A DNA stretch of 64,000 nucleotides from the NCBI RefSeq assembly GCF_003046185.1, contig NZ_PZZL01000005.1, positions 310,001 to 374,000 of the forward strand. The letters are read 5' to 3'. The position numbers and the translations under genes are program-made. Every line of letters starts with the position of its first letter. Position 1 is the stretch's first letter. Under the pieces are notes generated by a model. It saw only the letters and a program-made list of their open reading frames with translations. It was not told where the DNA came from and ran no database searches. Of the stretch, positions 26,364 through 35,600 are shown in pieces. The DNA is from Phreatobacter oligotrophus. Lineage in GTDB: Bacteria > Pseudomonadota > Alphaproteobacteria > Rhizobiales > Phreatobacteraceae.

Positions 26364-27560
26364 TCAGAGACCCAGCACCGCCTTGGCGATGATGTTCTTC
26401 TGGATCTCGTTCGAGCCGCCGTAGATCGAGACCTTGCGCACGTTGAAATAGGTCGGCGCGATGGTCTGGGCCCATTCCGGCCCGATCGGCGGCTCGTTGG
26501 AGCCCGGCTCCTCCGGCGCGTAAGGAGCAGAATGGGGGCCGATGACCTCCATGAGCAGCTCGGTCGTCGCCTGCTGCAGCTCCGAGCCCTTGATCTTCAG
26601 CACGGAGGAGGCCGGATCCGGCTTGCCCTTCTCGCGCTTCTTCTCGCCGGCGATGACGCGCAGCTGGGTGATCTCCAGCGCCTTCAGCTCGACCTCCACC
26701 TCCGCGATCTTCTCGCGGAAGCGCTGGTCCTCGATCAGCGGGCGCCCGCCGCGCTGCTCGATGGCCGCCATCTCCTTGATGCGGCGGATGCGCTGCTTGG
26801 AGATGCCGACGCGGGCGATGCCGGTGCGCTCGTTGCCGAGCAGGAACTTGGCGTAGTCCCAGCCCTTGTTCTCCTGGCCGACGAGGTTCTCCAGCGGCAC
26901 CTTCACGTCGTCGAAGAAGACCTCGTTGACCTCGCGGCCGCCGTCGATCGTCTGGATCGGCTTCACCGTGATGCCCGGCGTCTTCATGTCGACGAGGATG
27001 AAGGAGATGCCCTCCTGCTTCTTCACGGTCGGGTCGGTGCGGGCGAGGACGAAGATCCAGTCGGCATACTGGCCGAGCGTGGTCCAGGTCTTCTGGCCGT
27101 TGATGACCCAGTGGTCGCCGACCTTCTCGGCGCGGGTCTTGAGGCCCGCAAGGTCCGAACCGGCGCCGGGCTCCGAGAAGCCCTGGCACCACCAGTCGTC
27201 GAGATTGGCGATGCCCGGCAGGAAGCGCTTCTTCTGCGCCTCCGAGCCGAAGGTGTAGATGACCGGGCCGACCATGGAGGTGCCGAAGGCGAGCGGCGGC
27301 GGGGCCGGCGCCATCATCATCTCCTCGAGGAAGATGTACTGCTTCACCGCGTCCCAGCCGGTGCCGCCATATTCGACGGGCCAATGGGCGACGCCCCAGC
27401 CCTTCTCGTTCAGCGTGCGCTGCCAGAAGACGATGTCGTCGCGGGTCGGATGATGGCCGGCGGCGAGCTTCTCGCGCAGCGCCCGCGGCAGTTTCGCGTC
27501 GATGAAGGCCTGCACCTCCTTGCGGAAGGCGAGCTCCTCGTCGGTGAACCTCAGTTCCAT
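26364..27560 (-). CDS. Acyl-CoA dehydrogenase
   Basis: This 398-residue acyl-CoA dehydrogenase has the classic landmarks: ELRFTDEELAFRKEVQAFID at the start, GFSEPGAGSDLAGLKTRAE (the beta-domain substrate motif) and WVINGQKTWTT in the middle. The C-terminal SIYGGSNEIQKNIIAKAVLGL provides FAD and dimer contacts. It removes two hydrogens from an acyl-CoA and passes electrons to ETF. The ATG at 27560 follows GAGGAGG. It is the first gene of a pair with the dehydrogenase ending at 25039. The C-terminal YGGSNEIQKN region resembles the group acting on branched or bulky substrates. Confidence 0.95.
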   Translation of the reverse strand: MELRFTDEELAFRKEVQAFIDAKLPRALREKLAAGHHPTRDDIVFWQRTLNEKGWGVAHWPVEYGGTGWDAVKQYIFLEEMMMAPAPPPLAFGTSMVGPVIYTFGSEAQKKRFLPGIANLDDWWCQGFSEPGAGSDLAGLKTRAEKVGDHWVINGQKTWTTLGQYADWIFVLARTDPTVKKQEGISFILVDMKTPGITVKPIQTIDGGREVNEVFFDDVKVPLENLVGQENKGWDYAKFLLGNERTGIARVGISKQRIRRIKEMAAIEQRGGRPLIEDQRFREKIAEVEVELKALEITQLRVIAGEKKREKGKPDPASSVLKIKGSELQQATTELLMEVIGPHSAPYAPEEPGSNEPPIGPEWAQTIAPTYFNVRKVSIYGGSNEIQKNIIAKAVLGL

Positions 27561-27805
27561 CTGAGCCTCCTCAGCGGCCGGGACGATACCCGGCATCAGC
27601 ATTTCCTCGTCGCCCGAAAACATACCGGTGCGAATGTTTCTTGGGCGCATTCAATCGCTGCCCGGGACGGAAGGCAACAGGAACCTTGCGCCCTCCACCG
27701 AGTGGACGAGGCCATCGGGAAGAGCACGTTTGACAAAACTTGTATGGTAGTCAGCATGGCATCCAATCGGCCGGAAGCGCCGAGGTCATTTCAGGGACGA
27801 ACGCC

Positions 27806-28888
27806 ATGATGAGAAGCCTTTTCGCCGCGGCGGCGACGCTCGCCGCCTGCCTTGCCGCGCCGGCGTCAAACGCCGCCACGATGGTCTACATTTCCAATGC
27901 CGAGAGCCGCGAGATCGTCGCCATGGCGCTGGACGCGGAAACGGGCGCCCTTCGCGAGGTGTCGCGAGTCCCGACCTCCGGCACCGCCATGCCCATGGCC
28001 GTCTCGCCCGACAAGCGGTTCCTCTATGTCGGGCTGCGCTCGGCGCCCTTCTCGGTCTCGACTTTCGCCATCGACCCGAAGACCGGCGGCCTCGCCCACG
28101 TCGAGACCGCGCCCCTGCCCGACAACATGGCCTATCTGTCGACAGACCGAACGGGCCGCTACCTCTTCTCGGCGTCCTATGGCGGCAATCGGATCGCCGT
28201 GACGCCGATCGAGGCGTCCGGCGTCGCGCGCGGCGAGCCAATCCAGGTGATCGAGACGCGCAAGAACGCCCATGCGATCCTCGCGGACCGACAGAACCGC
28301 AACGTCTTCGCCACCAATCTCGGCGGCGACATCGTCCTTCAGTACCGGCTCGATGCGGCGACCGGGCGTCTTGCCCCCAACACGCCGCCCTTCGTCGAGA
28401 CCCGGGCCGGCGCCGGGCCGCGGCATTTCGTGTTCCACCCGAACGACCGCTTCGTCTTTCTGATCAACGAGCTCGATGGCTCCATCAACAGCTACCGCTA
28501 TGACGCAGCCGCCGGGACGCTCGCGGAGGCCTCCACCTCCACGGCGATGCCGGCGGGTGCCGCCGGCGCCAAGCCCTGGGCGGCCGACATCCACCTGACG
28601 CCGGACGGCCGCTTCCTCTACGCCTCCGAGCGGACGACCTCGACGCTGACCGCCTACCGCGTCGACGCCGCCACCGGTGCCCTCACGACGATCGGCAGCG
28701 TGCCGACGGAGACGCAGCCGCGCGGCTTCAACGTCGACCCGCGCGGGCGATTCCTCGTGGCCGTGGGGCAGAAGTCGAACGGCGCGACCGTCTATGCCAT
28801 CGACCAGGCGAGTGGCGCGCTGCGAACATTGCAGCAGTACCCCATCGGCCGGGACCCCAACTGGGTCGAGATCATCGACCTGCCCTGA
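27806..28888 (+). CDS. Secreted 7-bladed beta-propeller lactonase (6-phosphogluconolactonase-like)
   Basis: This 360-residue protein of the YbhE/lactonase (PF10282-type) family has repeated blades with the patterns VSPDKRFLYVGLR, STDRTGRYLFSASYGGN, FHPNDRFVFLINE and LTPDGRFLYASERTT. Cytoplasmic 6-phosphogluconolactonases lack a signal, but here residues 1-about 23 form a signal peptide (MMRSLFAAAATLAACLAAPA), so a periplasmic sugar-lactone substrate is more likely than a phosphorylated one. The start lies after CAGGGA at 27806. A TTGACA at 27730 lacks a convincing -10. The gene is single. Confidence 0.9.
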   Translation: MMRSLFAAAATLAACLAAPASNAATMVYISNAESREIVAMALDAETGALREVSRVPTSGTAMPMAVSPDKRFLYVGLRSAPFSVSTFAIDPKTGGLAHVETAPLPDNMAYLSTDRTGRYLFSASYGGNRIAVTPIEASGVARGEPIQVIETRKNAHAILADRQNRNVFATNLGGDIVLQYRLDAATGRLAPNTPPFVETRAGAGPRHFVFHPNDRFVFLINELDGSINSYRYDAAAGTLAEASTSTAMPAGAAGAKPWAADIHLTPDGRFLYASERTTSTLTAYRVDAATGALTTIGSVPTETQPRGFNVDPRGRFLVAVGQKSNGATVYAIDQASGALRTLQQYPIGRDPNWVEIIDLP

Positions 28889-29019
28889 CGGGCCGCTCGG
28901 CCGCCACGCCCCGTGCGTCGCGGACATGGCAGGCCGCGCCCAGCCATCGGAGCGGGGTGAAGCGGCCTGTGCCATGCTCGGCCACTCCCGGCGGCAGGCC
29001 GGATCATGAGGGATCGACC

Positions 29020-29772
29020 ATGGCATTCGACTTCAAGGGCAAGCGCGTCGTCGTCTGCGGCGGCAGCCGCGGCATCGGCCGCTCCATCGCGCTGGGCTTT
29101 GCGGCGGCGGGCGCGGGCGTCTCCATCTGCGCCCGCGGCGAGGAGGCCCTGAAGGCCACGGCCGCCGAGATCGCCGCCCATGGCGTGACAGCCCATCAGG
29201 CCTCCTGCGACCTCGCCGATGGCGAGGCGATCGCCGCCTATGTCCCGGCCGCCGCCAAGGCCCTCGGTGGCATCGACATCCTCGTCAACAACGCCTCGGG
29301 CTTCGGCATGGGCGACACCGAGGAGGGCTGGCAGAAAGGGCTGAACGTCGACGTCATGGCGACGGTGCGGGCGAGCCACGCCGCCATGACCTTCCTCGAG
29401 GCCGCGACCGGCGCCTCGATCGTCAATGTCGCGTCGATCTCCGGCTACCGTCCGTCGGTCCGCACGGCCGCCTATGCGGCGGTGAAGGCGGCGGTCATCC
29501 AGTACACGTCGAGCCAGGCGGCGGCGCTCGCGCCGAAGGGCATTCGCGCCAATTGCGTGGCGCCCGGCTCCATCGAGTTTCCCGGCGGCAGCTGGGAGCA
29601 GCGCAAGACGACCGCTCCCGCCCTCTACAACCGCATCCTCGGCTCGATCCCCTTCAAGCGGCTCGGCACCCCGCAGGAGGTCGCCAATGTCGTGCTCTTC
29701 CTTGCCTCGCCCTATGCCGGCTGGGTGACCGGGCAGACCGTGGTCGTGGATGGCGGGCAGCTGCTGGGGTGA
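29020..29772 (+). CDS. Short-chain dehydrogenase/reductase (classical)
   Basis: This 250-residue classical SDR has the cofactor loop GGSRGIG (14-20), NNASG (90-94) and a complete catalytic set Ser139, Tyr152 and Lys156 (YAAVK). It ends in the typical VVVDGGQLLG. Preference for NAD or NADP is not clear. The ATG at 29020 follows GAGGGAT, while the upstream in-frame start has no ribosome site. It lies alone between a lactonase gene and a repeat element. Substrate unknown. Confidence 0.92.
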   Translation: MAFDFKGKRVVVCGGSRGIGRSIALGFAAAGAGVSICARGEEALKATAAEIAAHGVTAHQASCDLADGEAIAAYVPAAAKALGGIDILVNNASGFGMGDTEEGWQKGLNVDVMATVRASHAAMTFLEAATGASIVNVASISGYRPSVRTAAYAAVKAAVIQYTSSQAAALAPKGIRANCVAPGSIEFPGGSWEQRKTTAPALYNRILGSIPFKRLGTPQEVANVVLFLASPYAGWVTGQTVVVDGGQLLG

Positions 29773-29800
29773 GGCCGCGTTTAGGGGGAGGGACCGAACG

Positions 29801-29954
29801 GCCCCTCACCCTTCCCTCTCCCCGCAGGCGGGGAGAGGGGGCAAAAGCGTCGCGGGATAACGGCTACGGCCGGGCCTGGCACGCAGCGATCGGAAAGGTC
29901 GGGACATCGTGGTCACCCTCTCCCCGCGAGCGGGGAGAGGGAAGGGTGAGGGGC
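29801..29954. repeat. Dispersed 153-bp inverted repeat, family B, copy 1
   Basis: The two ends (29801-29825 and 29930-29954) are a perfect 25-bp inverted repeat. Smaller CTCCCCGC/GCGGGGAG hairpins nest at both ends. A related 153-bp copy lies at 47987-48139 and shares the inner right half. It fills most of the 235-base gap between two convergent genes. Confidence 0.85.
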
Positions 29955-30007
29955 CAATGAGGCCCTTGGTCAGGGGCAATCACATGACGTGATGAGCCCC
30001 CTCCCCG

Positions 30008-31453
30008 TCATGCCAGCGTGTAGGAGGTCTTCACCGTGGTGTAGAACTCGCGGGCATAGGCGCCCTGCTCGCGCGGGCCATAGCTCGAGCCCTTCCGGCC
30101 GCCGAACGGCACGTGATAATCGACGCCCGCCGTCGGCAGGTTGACCATGACCATGCCGGCCTCGGCATTGCGCTTGAAGTGCGACGCATACTTCAGCGAG
30201 GTCGTGCAGATGCCCGCCGAGAGGCCGAAATCGGTGTCGTTGGCGATCGCCAGCGCCTCGTCATAGCCCTTGGCGCGGATGACCGCCGCCACCGGCCCGA
30301 AGATCTCCTCGCGGGCGATGCGCATGGTGTTGGCGACGCCGGTGAACAAAGCCGGCTGCAGGAAGAAGCCGGGATTGTCGCGGTTCAGACGCTCGCCACC
30401 CCAATGGAGCTTCGCGCCCTCGTCGCGGCCGATGGCGATGTACTTCTCGTCCTGGTCGAGCTGGCTCTGGTCCACGACCGGGCCGATATGGGTGCCGGAC
30501 TTCATCGCGTCGTCGACGACCAGGCCCTTCAGCCGCTCGGTCAGCGCATCGACGAACTTGTCGTGGATGCCGTCGGTGACGATGAGGCGCGAGGAGGCCG
30601 TGCAGCGCTGGCCGGTGGAGAAGAAGGCGCCATTGGCGGCGCATTCGACGGCCACGGCAAGATCGGCGTCATCCAGCACGACGAGCGGGTTCTTGCCGCC
30701 CATTTCCAGCTGCACCTTCTTCATTGGCGTCGCGGCGACGCAGGCCGCGGCGATGCGGCGGCCGGTCGAGACCGAGCCGGTGAAGGAGATGGCGTGGACA
30801 TCCGGATGCTCCAGCATCGCCTGGCCCACCACCGAACCACGGCCCATGACGAGGTTGAGCACGCCCCTGGGCAGGCCGGCGCGGTTGAGGATGTCGACCA
30901 GCGCCCAGGTCGAGCCCGGCACGAGGTCGGCCGGCTTGATGACGATGGTGTTGCCGTAGGCCAGCGCCGGGGCGATCTTCCAGCAGGGGATGGCGATGGG
31001 GAAGTTCCACGGCGTGATCATGCCGATGACGCCAACGGCCTCGCGGGTGATCTCGATGCCGACGCCCGGACGGACCGAGTTCACCAGCTCGCCGTTGAGG
31101 CGCAGCGCCTCGCCGGCGAAGAAGGACAGGATCTGGCCGGCGCGGGCGACCTCGCCGATGCCCTCGGGAAGGGTCTTGCCCTCCTCGCGGGAGAGCAGCG
31201 CACCGAGCTCTTCCTTGCGCGCCATGACCTCGTTCGAGGCCTTCATCAGCACGTCGTAGCGCAGCTGCGGGTTGGACCGGCTCCAGGCTGGGAAGGCCTC
31301 CTTGGCGGCGGCGACGGCGGCGTTGAGGTCCTCGACCGTACCCTGGGCATACTCGCCGACCACCTCGGTGGTGTTGGACGGGTTGAGGTTCGGCGCCGCC
31401 TTGGCGGGCGAGACGAACTCGCCGGCGATGAAGTTGCGGAACACTTGGGTCAT
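30008..31453 (-). CDS. Aldehyde dehydrogenase, alpha-ketoglutarate-semialdehyde type
   Basis: This 481-residue NAD(P)-dependent aldehyde dehydrogenase has catalytic Cys284 in GQRCTAS, general base Glu250 in QLEMGGKNP and Asn150 in TPWNFP. The C-terminal stretch PTAGVDYHVPFGGRKGSS is characteristic of the 2,5-dioxovalerate (alpha-ketoglutaric semialdehyde) dehydrogenases that finish sugar-acid or hydroxyproline breakdown to 2-oxoglutarate. The start at 31453 has GAGGAGG upstream. No dehydratase or other pathway gene is adjacent, so the pathway is inferred from the family only. Confidence 0.9.
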   Translation of the reverse strand: MTQVFRNFIAGEFVSPAKAAPNLNPSNTTEVVGEYAQGTVEDLNAAVAAAKEAFPAWSRSNPQLRYDVLMKASNEVMARKEELGALLSREEGKTLPEGIGEVARAGQILSFFAGEALRLNGELVNSVRPGVGIEITREAVGVIGMITPWNFPIAIPCWKIAPALAYGNTIVIKPADLVPGSTWALVDILNRAGLPRGVLNLVMGRGSVVGQAMLEHPDVHAISFTGSVSTGRRIAAACVAATPMKKVQLEMGGKNPLVVLDDADLAVAVECAANGAFFSTGQRCTASSRLIVTDGIHDKFVDALTERLKGLVVDDAMKSGTHIGPVVDQSQLDQDEKYIAIGRDEGAKLHWGGERLNRDNPGFFLQPALFTGVANTMRIAREEIFGPVAAVIRAKGYDEALAIANDTDFGLSAGICTTSLKYASHFKRNAEAGMVMVNLPTAGVDYHVPFGGRKGSSYGPREQGAYAREFYTTVKTSYTLA

Positions 31454-31589
31454 GGGCGGTGCCTCCTCGGATCGCATCGCGGACGGTGCGGCAGGCCGCC
31501 CGTCCGTTCGGGGGCGGCACAGAACCACACTCGCCGCGTGCCGACCAGCCGCCCCGTCGCATAACGGGAGGGCGGGCTTTGCAGGCGCG

Positions 31590-32174
31590 TCAGCCCGCCG
31601 TGGCGCCGAGCCCGCGGAACCGGGTCTCCAGCTTGGCCACGCCCTCGGGTCCGAGGCCGTCGACGCCGCCGATGACCGTGTCGCGGATGGGGCCGACGCC
31701 GATGAAGCCGAGGATGTTGCGCTTCAGGGCCTTGAGGCTGTGGGCGCCGTAGAACCAGCGATAGAGAAAGCCGGGCATGCCCATGGTCACGACCACGTGG
31801 GCGCTGCGGCCGGCCATGAGCTTCTCCGGGAAGCCCTTGTCGCGGTAGCGGAAGGCGAAACCGGGCCGGCCCACCTGCTCGAAGAAGCCCTTGAGCAGGG
31901 CCGGCATGGAGCCGAGCCACAGCGGATAGAGAATGAGCCAGTGCTCGGCCCAGGCCAGCGTCTCCTGCGCCGCGCGGGCCGCATCCGGGGCGGTGCCGGT
32001 CTCGAAATCGGCCTTGGTGGCGAGCATCGGCAGGTGGAGCGTCGCGACGTCGATGACACGGACCTCATGGCCCGCCTCGGCGGCGCCGGCGGCGTAGGCC
32101 GCGGCCAGCCGGCGGCAGAGGCGTTCCGGCGCGAGGTCCGGATGCCCCTGGATGATGGCGATGCGCCGTCCCAT
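31590..32174 (-). CDS. Flavodoxin-fold NAD(P)H:quinone reductase family protein
   Basis: This 194-residue protein has the flavodoxin-like fold of NQO1/KefF/MdaB enzymes. The N-terminal strand RIAIIQGHPD, the FMN/FAD-binding YPLWLGSMPALLKGFFEQV region and MGMPGFLYRW support this. These enzymes reduce quinones by two electrons. The gene follows a phasin-like gene with a 13-base gap, so the two are probably one transcript. GGGGA precedes the ATG at 32174. Confidence 0.88.
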   Translation of the reverse strand: MGRRIAIIQGHPDLAPERLCRRLAAAYAAGAAEAGHEVRVIDVATLHLPMLATKADFETGTAPDAARAAQETLAWAEHWLILYPLWLGSMPALLKGFFEQVGRPGFAFRYRDKGFPEKLMAGRSAHVVVTMGMPGFLYRWFYGAHSLKALKRNILGFIGVGPIRDTVIGGVDGLGPEGVAKLETRFRGLGATAG

Positions 32175-32187
32175 GGTGCGTCCCCGA

Positions 32188-32499
32188 TCAGCCCCGCGAC
32201 GAGGGCGCGACGACCTCCGCCGCGGTGCGGGCAACCTCCTGCAGGTGCATGGCCTCGTCGGCATAGGCGCCGAGGGTTTCCGCCGCAAAGCGCAGCTCGA
32301 TGTCGATGAAGTCGAGCGGCGAGCGGATCGACGACCAGGCGCGGATGCGCTCGCCCTGCGCCTTCAGCCGTTCTGCGGCGAAGTCGCGCAGTTCGGCGCC
32401 GACGGCGCTCGCCACCGCCGGCAAGGCGGCAGCATAGGCGACGAGGTCGGCGGGACCGGGTTGGGACGGGGACGGGGGTGCGGGAGTCCGTGCGAGCAT
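32188..32499 (-). CDS. Phasin-like protein
   Basis: This 103-residue, Ala-rich, mostly helical protein resembles short phasins. These coat polyhydroxyalkanoate granules or act as amphipathic helpers. The relevant pattern is ELRDFAAERLKAQGERIRAW, SSIRSPLDFIDIELRF and AETLGAYADEAMHLQEV. A GGAGG sits before the ATG at 32499; two further in-frame ATGs lie upstream without one. It precedes the quinone-reductase gene. The family assignment is by pattern only and moderately sure. Confidence 0.65.
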   Translation of the reverse strand: MLARTPAPPSPSQPGPADLVAYAAALPAVASAVGAELRDFAAERLKAQGERIRAWSSIRSPLDFIDIELRFAAETLGAYADEAMHLQEVARTAAEVVAPSSRG

Positions 32500-32665
32500 G
32501 GGAACCTCCTGTGTGACCATGACGGGCAGCATGGACCTCTCCCGCCCGCCAGTCGCTGCGCTGGATCAACTCACAGCCGGCCTGTCATGCCGGCTGTCCC
32601 CTTTCCGTCGGCGGCGGAACCGCCCTAGTCTGCGGGCCCTTCTGCCCAAAGGCCCCGGACAGGAC

Positions 32666-33859
32666 ATGCCCAGACCGCGCCCATCGACCGCGCTCGACCA
32701 CATTCGCGTCCTTGATCTCACGCGCGTGCGCGCGGGGCCCACCTGCTGCCGCGTCCTCGCGGATTTCGGCGCGGACGTGATCAAGATCGAGGCCCCGCCC
32801 GGCGTTGACCCGAACGAGAACATGTCGGGCGACCGCCACGGCTTCGACATGCAGAACCTGCACCGCAACAAGCGGTCGCTGACCCTCAACCTCAAGACCC
32901 AAGAGGGCCGCGCCGTCTTCCTGAAGCTGGTGGAGACGGCCGACGTGGTCGTCGAGAACTACCGGCCGGACGTGAAGGACCGCCTCGGCATCGGCTACGA
33001 GGCCCTGCGCGCGGTGAACCCGCGCATCATCCTCGCCTCGGTCTCCGGCTTCGGCCAGACCGGCCCCTACCGCACCCGCGCCGGCTTCGACCAGATCGCG
33101 CAAGGCATGGGCGGGCTCATGGCCATCACCGGCCATCCCGGCGAGGGGCCGATGCGCGCCGGAATCGCCGTCGCCGACTCCGCCGCCGGTGTCTATGCGG
33201 CCACCGGCATCCTCGTCGCGCTGGCCGAGCGCGAGAAGTCCGGCGAGGGCCAGTGGGTGCAGACCTCGCTGCTCCAGGCCATGATCGCCATGTGCGACTT
33301 CCAGGCCGCCGTCTACACGGTCGAGGGCAAGGTTCCTCCGCAGAACGGCAACGACCATCCGCATTCCACGCCCATGGGCGTGCTGCCCACCGCCGACGGC
33401 TACATCAATGTCGGCGTTGGCGGCGAGGGCCAGTGGAAGAGCTTCTGCACGGCCATCGGCCGCGACGACCTTGCCGACCATCCCGACTACGCCGACGCAA
33501 AGCTTCGCTTCAAGAACCGCCCGGCCCTGATGGGCCTCCTCGGCGACCTGTTCCGCACCCAGTCCACCGCCCACTGGCTCGATCGCCTGGAGAGCGAGGG
33601 CGTGCCGGCAGGGCCGATCTACACCATGGACGAGGTCTTCGCCGATCCGCAGGTCGAGCATCTCGGCATGGCCGTGCCGGTCCACCACCATGCCCGCGGC
33701 GACATCCGCCTCATTGCCCAGCCCCTCGTCATGTCGCGCACGCCCTGGGCCATCGAGACGCCCGTCGCCGAGCCCGGCGAACATACCGAAGAGGTGCTGG
33801 CCGAGGCCGGCTTCTCCCCCGACGAGATCGCCGGCCTGCGCGCCTCCCGCGTCGTCTGA
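32666..33859 (+). CDS. CaiB/BaiF family CoA-transferase
   Basis: This 397-residue family III CoA-transferase moves CoA between acyl groups through an aspartyl-CoA intermediate. The N-terminal VLDLTRVRAGPTCCRVLADFG and ADVIKIE motif, NKRSLTLNLK, and a likely catalytic Asp in AGIAVADSAAG support it. It contains GFDQIAQGMGG and a late GLRASRVV end. The ATG at 32666 was chosen because the frame above it is not family-like. The gene leads a cluster with an enoyl-CoA hydratase and an SDR, consistent with activation and oxidation of an acid. The substrate is unknown. Confidence 0.92.
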   Translation: MPRPRPSTALDHIRVLDLTRVRAGPTCCRVLADFGADVIKIEAPPGVDPNENMSGDRHGFDMQNLHRNKRSLTLNLKTQEGRAVFLKLVETADVVVENYRPDVKDRLGIGYEALRAVNPRIILASVSGFGQTGPYRTRAGFDQIAQGMGGLMAITGHPGEGPMRAGIAVADSAAGVYAATGILVALAEREKSGEGQWVQTSLLQAMIAMCDFQAAVYTVEGKVPPQNGNDHPHSTPMGVLPTADGYINVGVGGEGQWKSFCTAIGRDDLADHPDYADAKLRFKNRPALMGLLGDLFRTQSTAHWLDRLESEGVPAGPIYTMDEVFADPQVEHLGMAVPVHHHARGDIRLIAQPLVMSRTPWAIETPVAEPGEHTEEVLAEAGFSPDEIAGLRASRVV

Positions 33860-33893
33860 GCCAAAGCCCATTCCAGGACCCAAGGACTGATCC

Positions 33894-34691
33894 GTGACCG
33901 AAGCCCACACCCCCTCCGTCCGCTATGCCGTCGCAGCCGGCGTCGCGACGCTGACCATCGACCAGCCCGCCAAGATGAACGCCATGACGTACGACATGTG
34001 GTCGAGCGTCCCAGGCCTGGTGAAGCGCGCGGAGGAGGACCGCTCCGTCCGTGTCATTGTCGTCACCGGTGCCGGCGACAAGGCCTTCTGCGCCGGCGCG
34101 GACATTTCGCAGTTCGGCGAGAAGCGCACCGGCGAGGAGGCCGTGCGCGCCTATGACATCGCCGTCGCCAACGGCATGGCGGCGATCCACGATGCGGCCA
34201 AGCCGACCATCGCCGTCATCCGCGGCATCTGCTTCGGCGGCGGTTGCGCCCTCGCCCTCACCTGCGACCTGCGCTTTGCCACGGCGGATTCGCGCTTCCG
34301 CGTGCCGGCGGCCCGCCTTGGCCTCGGCTACGGCTTCTCCAGCGTGAAGATGATGGTGAAGAAGCTCGGCGTCGCCGCTGTCGCCGACATCCTCATCTCC
34401 GCCCGCATCCTCGATTCCACCGATGCCGAGCGCGCCAAGGTCGTCCATCGCGCCTGGCCACGCGAGAGCTTCGATGCCGAGGTGAAGGCCTATCTCGACA
34501 CTGTGGCCGCCAATGCCCCGTTGACGCTGGCCGCGATCAAGCGCTCGCTGGTCGAACTGTCGAAGCCCGAGGCCGAGCAGGACGCCGATGCGGTCGACGC
34601 CCTCGTCGCCCGCTGCTTCGCCTCCGCCGACTACAAGGAGGGCCAGAAGGCTTTCCTCGAAAAGCGCCTGCCCGACTTCAAGGGCGAGTGA
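33894..34691 (+). CDS. Enoyl-CoA hydratase/isomerase family protein
   Basis: This 265-residue crotonase-superfamily enzyme starts with GTG at 33894 after AAGGA. It has the oxyanion-hole segments AFCAGADISQF and GICFGGGCALALTCDLRFA. In the second catalytic region RVPAARLGLGYGF I could not be sure of the usual Glu, so hydratase or isomerase activity is open. It lies 34 bases after the CoA-transferase and before an SDR, so these three probably act on the same CoA ester. Confidence 0.92.
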   Translation: MTEAHTPSVRYAVAAGVATLTIDQPAKMNAMTYDMWSSVPGLVKRAEEDRSVRVIVVTGAGDKAFCAGADISQFGEKRTGEEAVRAYDIAVANGMAAIHDAAKPTIAVIRGICFGGGCALALTCDLRFATADSRFRVPAARLGLGYGFSSVKMMVKKLGVAAVADILISARILDSTDAERAKVVHRAWPRESFDAEVKAYLDTVAANAPLTLAAIKRSLVELSKPEAEQDADAVDALVARCFASADYKEGQKAFLEKRLPDFKGE

Positions 34692-34701
34692 GGAGCCCAT
34701 C

Positions 34702-35475
34702 ATGGATCTCGGTCTCGCCGGCAAGAAGGTCATCGTCACCGGCGCCTCGAAGGGGATCGGGCGCGCCTGCGCCGAGGTCTTCGCTGCCGAGGGCGCCCAT
34801 GTGGTGATGGTGTCGCGGGACGCGACGCGGCTGAAGGCAGCGGCGGCGGAGATCCAGGCCCGCCACCAGGGTCCGGTGGAGATCACCTCGGCGGACCTAT
34901 CCCGCCCCGCCGACCGGGAGGCGCTCTGGGCCAACCACCGCGACGCCGACATCCTCGTCAACAATGCCGGCGCCATCCCCGCAGGCGGCCTCCTCGACAT
35001 GTCCATGGAGACCTGGGAGGAGGCCTGGGCGCTCAAGGTGATGGGCTACATCCACCTCACCAAGCTCGCCCTCGGCGGCATGAAGGAACGGGGCGGCGGC
35101 GTCATCGTCAACATCATCGGCATGGCCGGCCGCCTTCCCCGCTACAGCTATGTCTGCGGCGGCGCCGGCAATGCCGCTCTCATGGCCTTCACGGGCGCTG
35201 TCGGCGGCAAGTCGCAGGAATGGGGCGTGCGGGTCTTCGCCATCAATCCTGCCGCCACCCGCACCGACCGCATCATCTCGCTGTCCAAGAAACGGGCACT
35301 CGATGCCTTCGGCGACGAAAGCCGCTGGGAGGAGATGCTGACCGACCTGCCGCTCGGCCGCCTCATCGACCCGAAGGAAATCGCCAACGCGGCGGCCTTT
35401 CTCGCCTCCCCCGCCTGTGGATACGTCTCGGGCGCGACCCTCGACATCGACGGCGGCCTCGCCTTCAAGGGCTGA
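34702..35475 (+). CDS. Atypical SDR lacking the catalytic Lys
   Basis: This 257-residue SDR has a normal cofactor loop GASKGIG (14-20) and NNAGA (87-91). The active-site segment is abnormal. After Tyr148/Tyr150 the YxxxK Lys is replaced by Cys152 or Gly154 (YSYVCGGAGNAAL), and the usual Ser is Ile/Gly (NIIG, 137-140). It ends DIDGGLAFKG like SDRs. It may bind NAD(P) without classical reductase chemistry, or use another proton path. It follows the enoyl-CoA hydratase gene by 10 bases. Confidence 0.88.
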   Translation: MDLGLAGKKVIVTGASKGIGRACAEVFAAEGAHVVMVSRDATRLKAAAAEIQARHQGPVEITSADLSRPADREALWANHRDADILVNNAGAIPAGGLLDMSMETWEEAWALKVMGYIHLTKLALGGMKERGGGVIVNIIGMAGRLPRYSYVCGGAGNAALMAFTGAVGGKSQEWGVRVFAINPAATRTDRIISLSKKRALDAFGDESRWEEMLTDLPLGRLIDPKEIANAAAFLASPACGYVSGATLDIDGGLAFKG

Positions 35476-35600
35476 GCCGGGGCGCGACAAGGCGCCTCGC
35501 TCTCCCTTGCCGACTTGGCTCATGTCTTGCTTATGATACAAGCCTCTCCGGAGGCGCCCCTTCGCCGCGTGCGGCAAGGGCCTGGAAGGAAGACCCCAGC

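Noticed and set aside
27730-27752. TTGACA upstream of the secreted lactonase as a promoter
   Set aside because: No reasonable -10 at 16-18 bp spacing. It is too weak to annotate.
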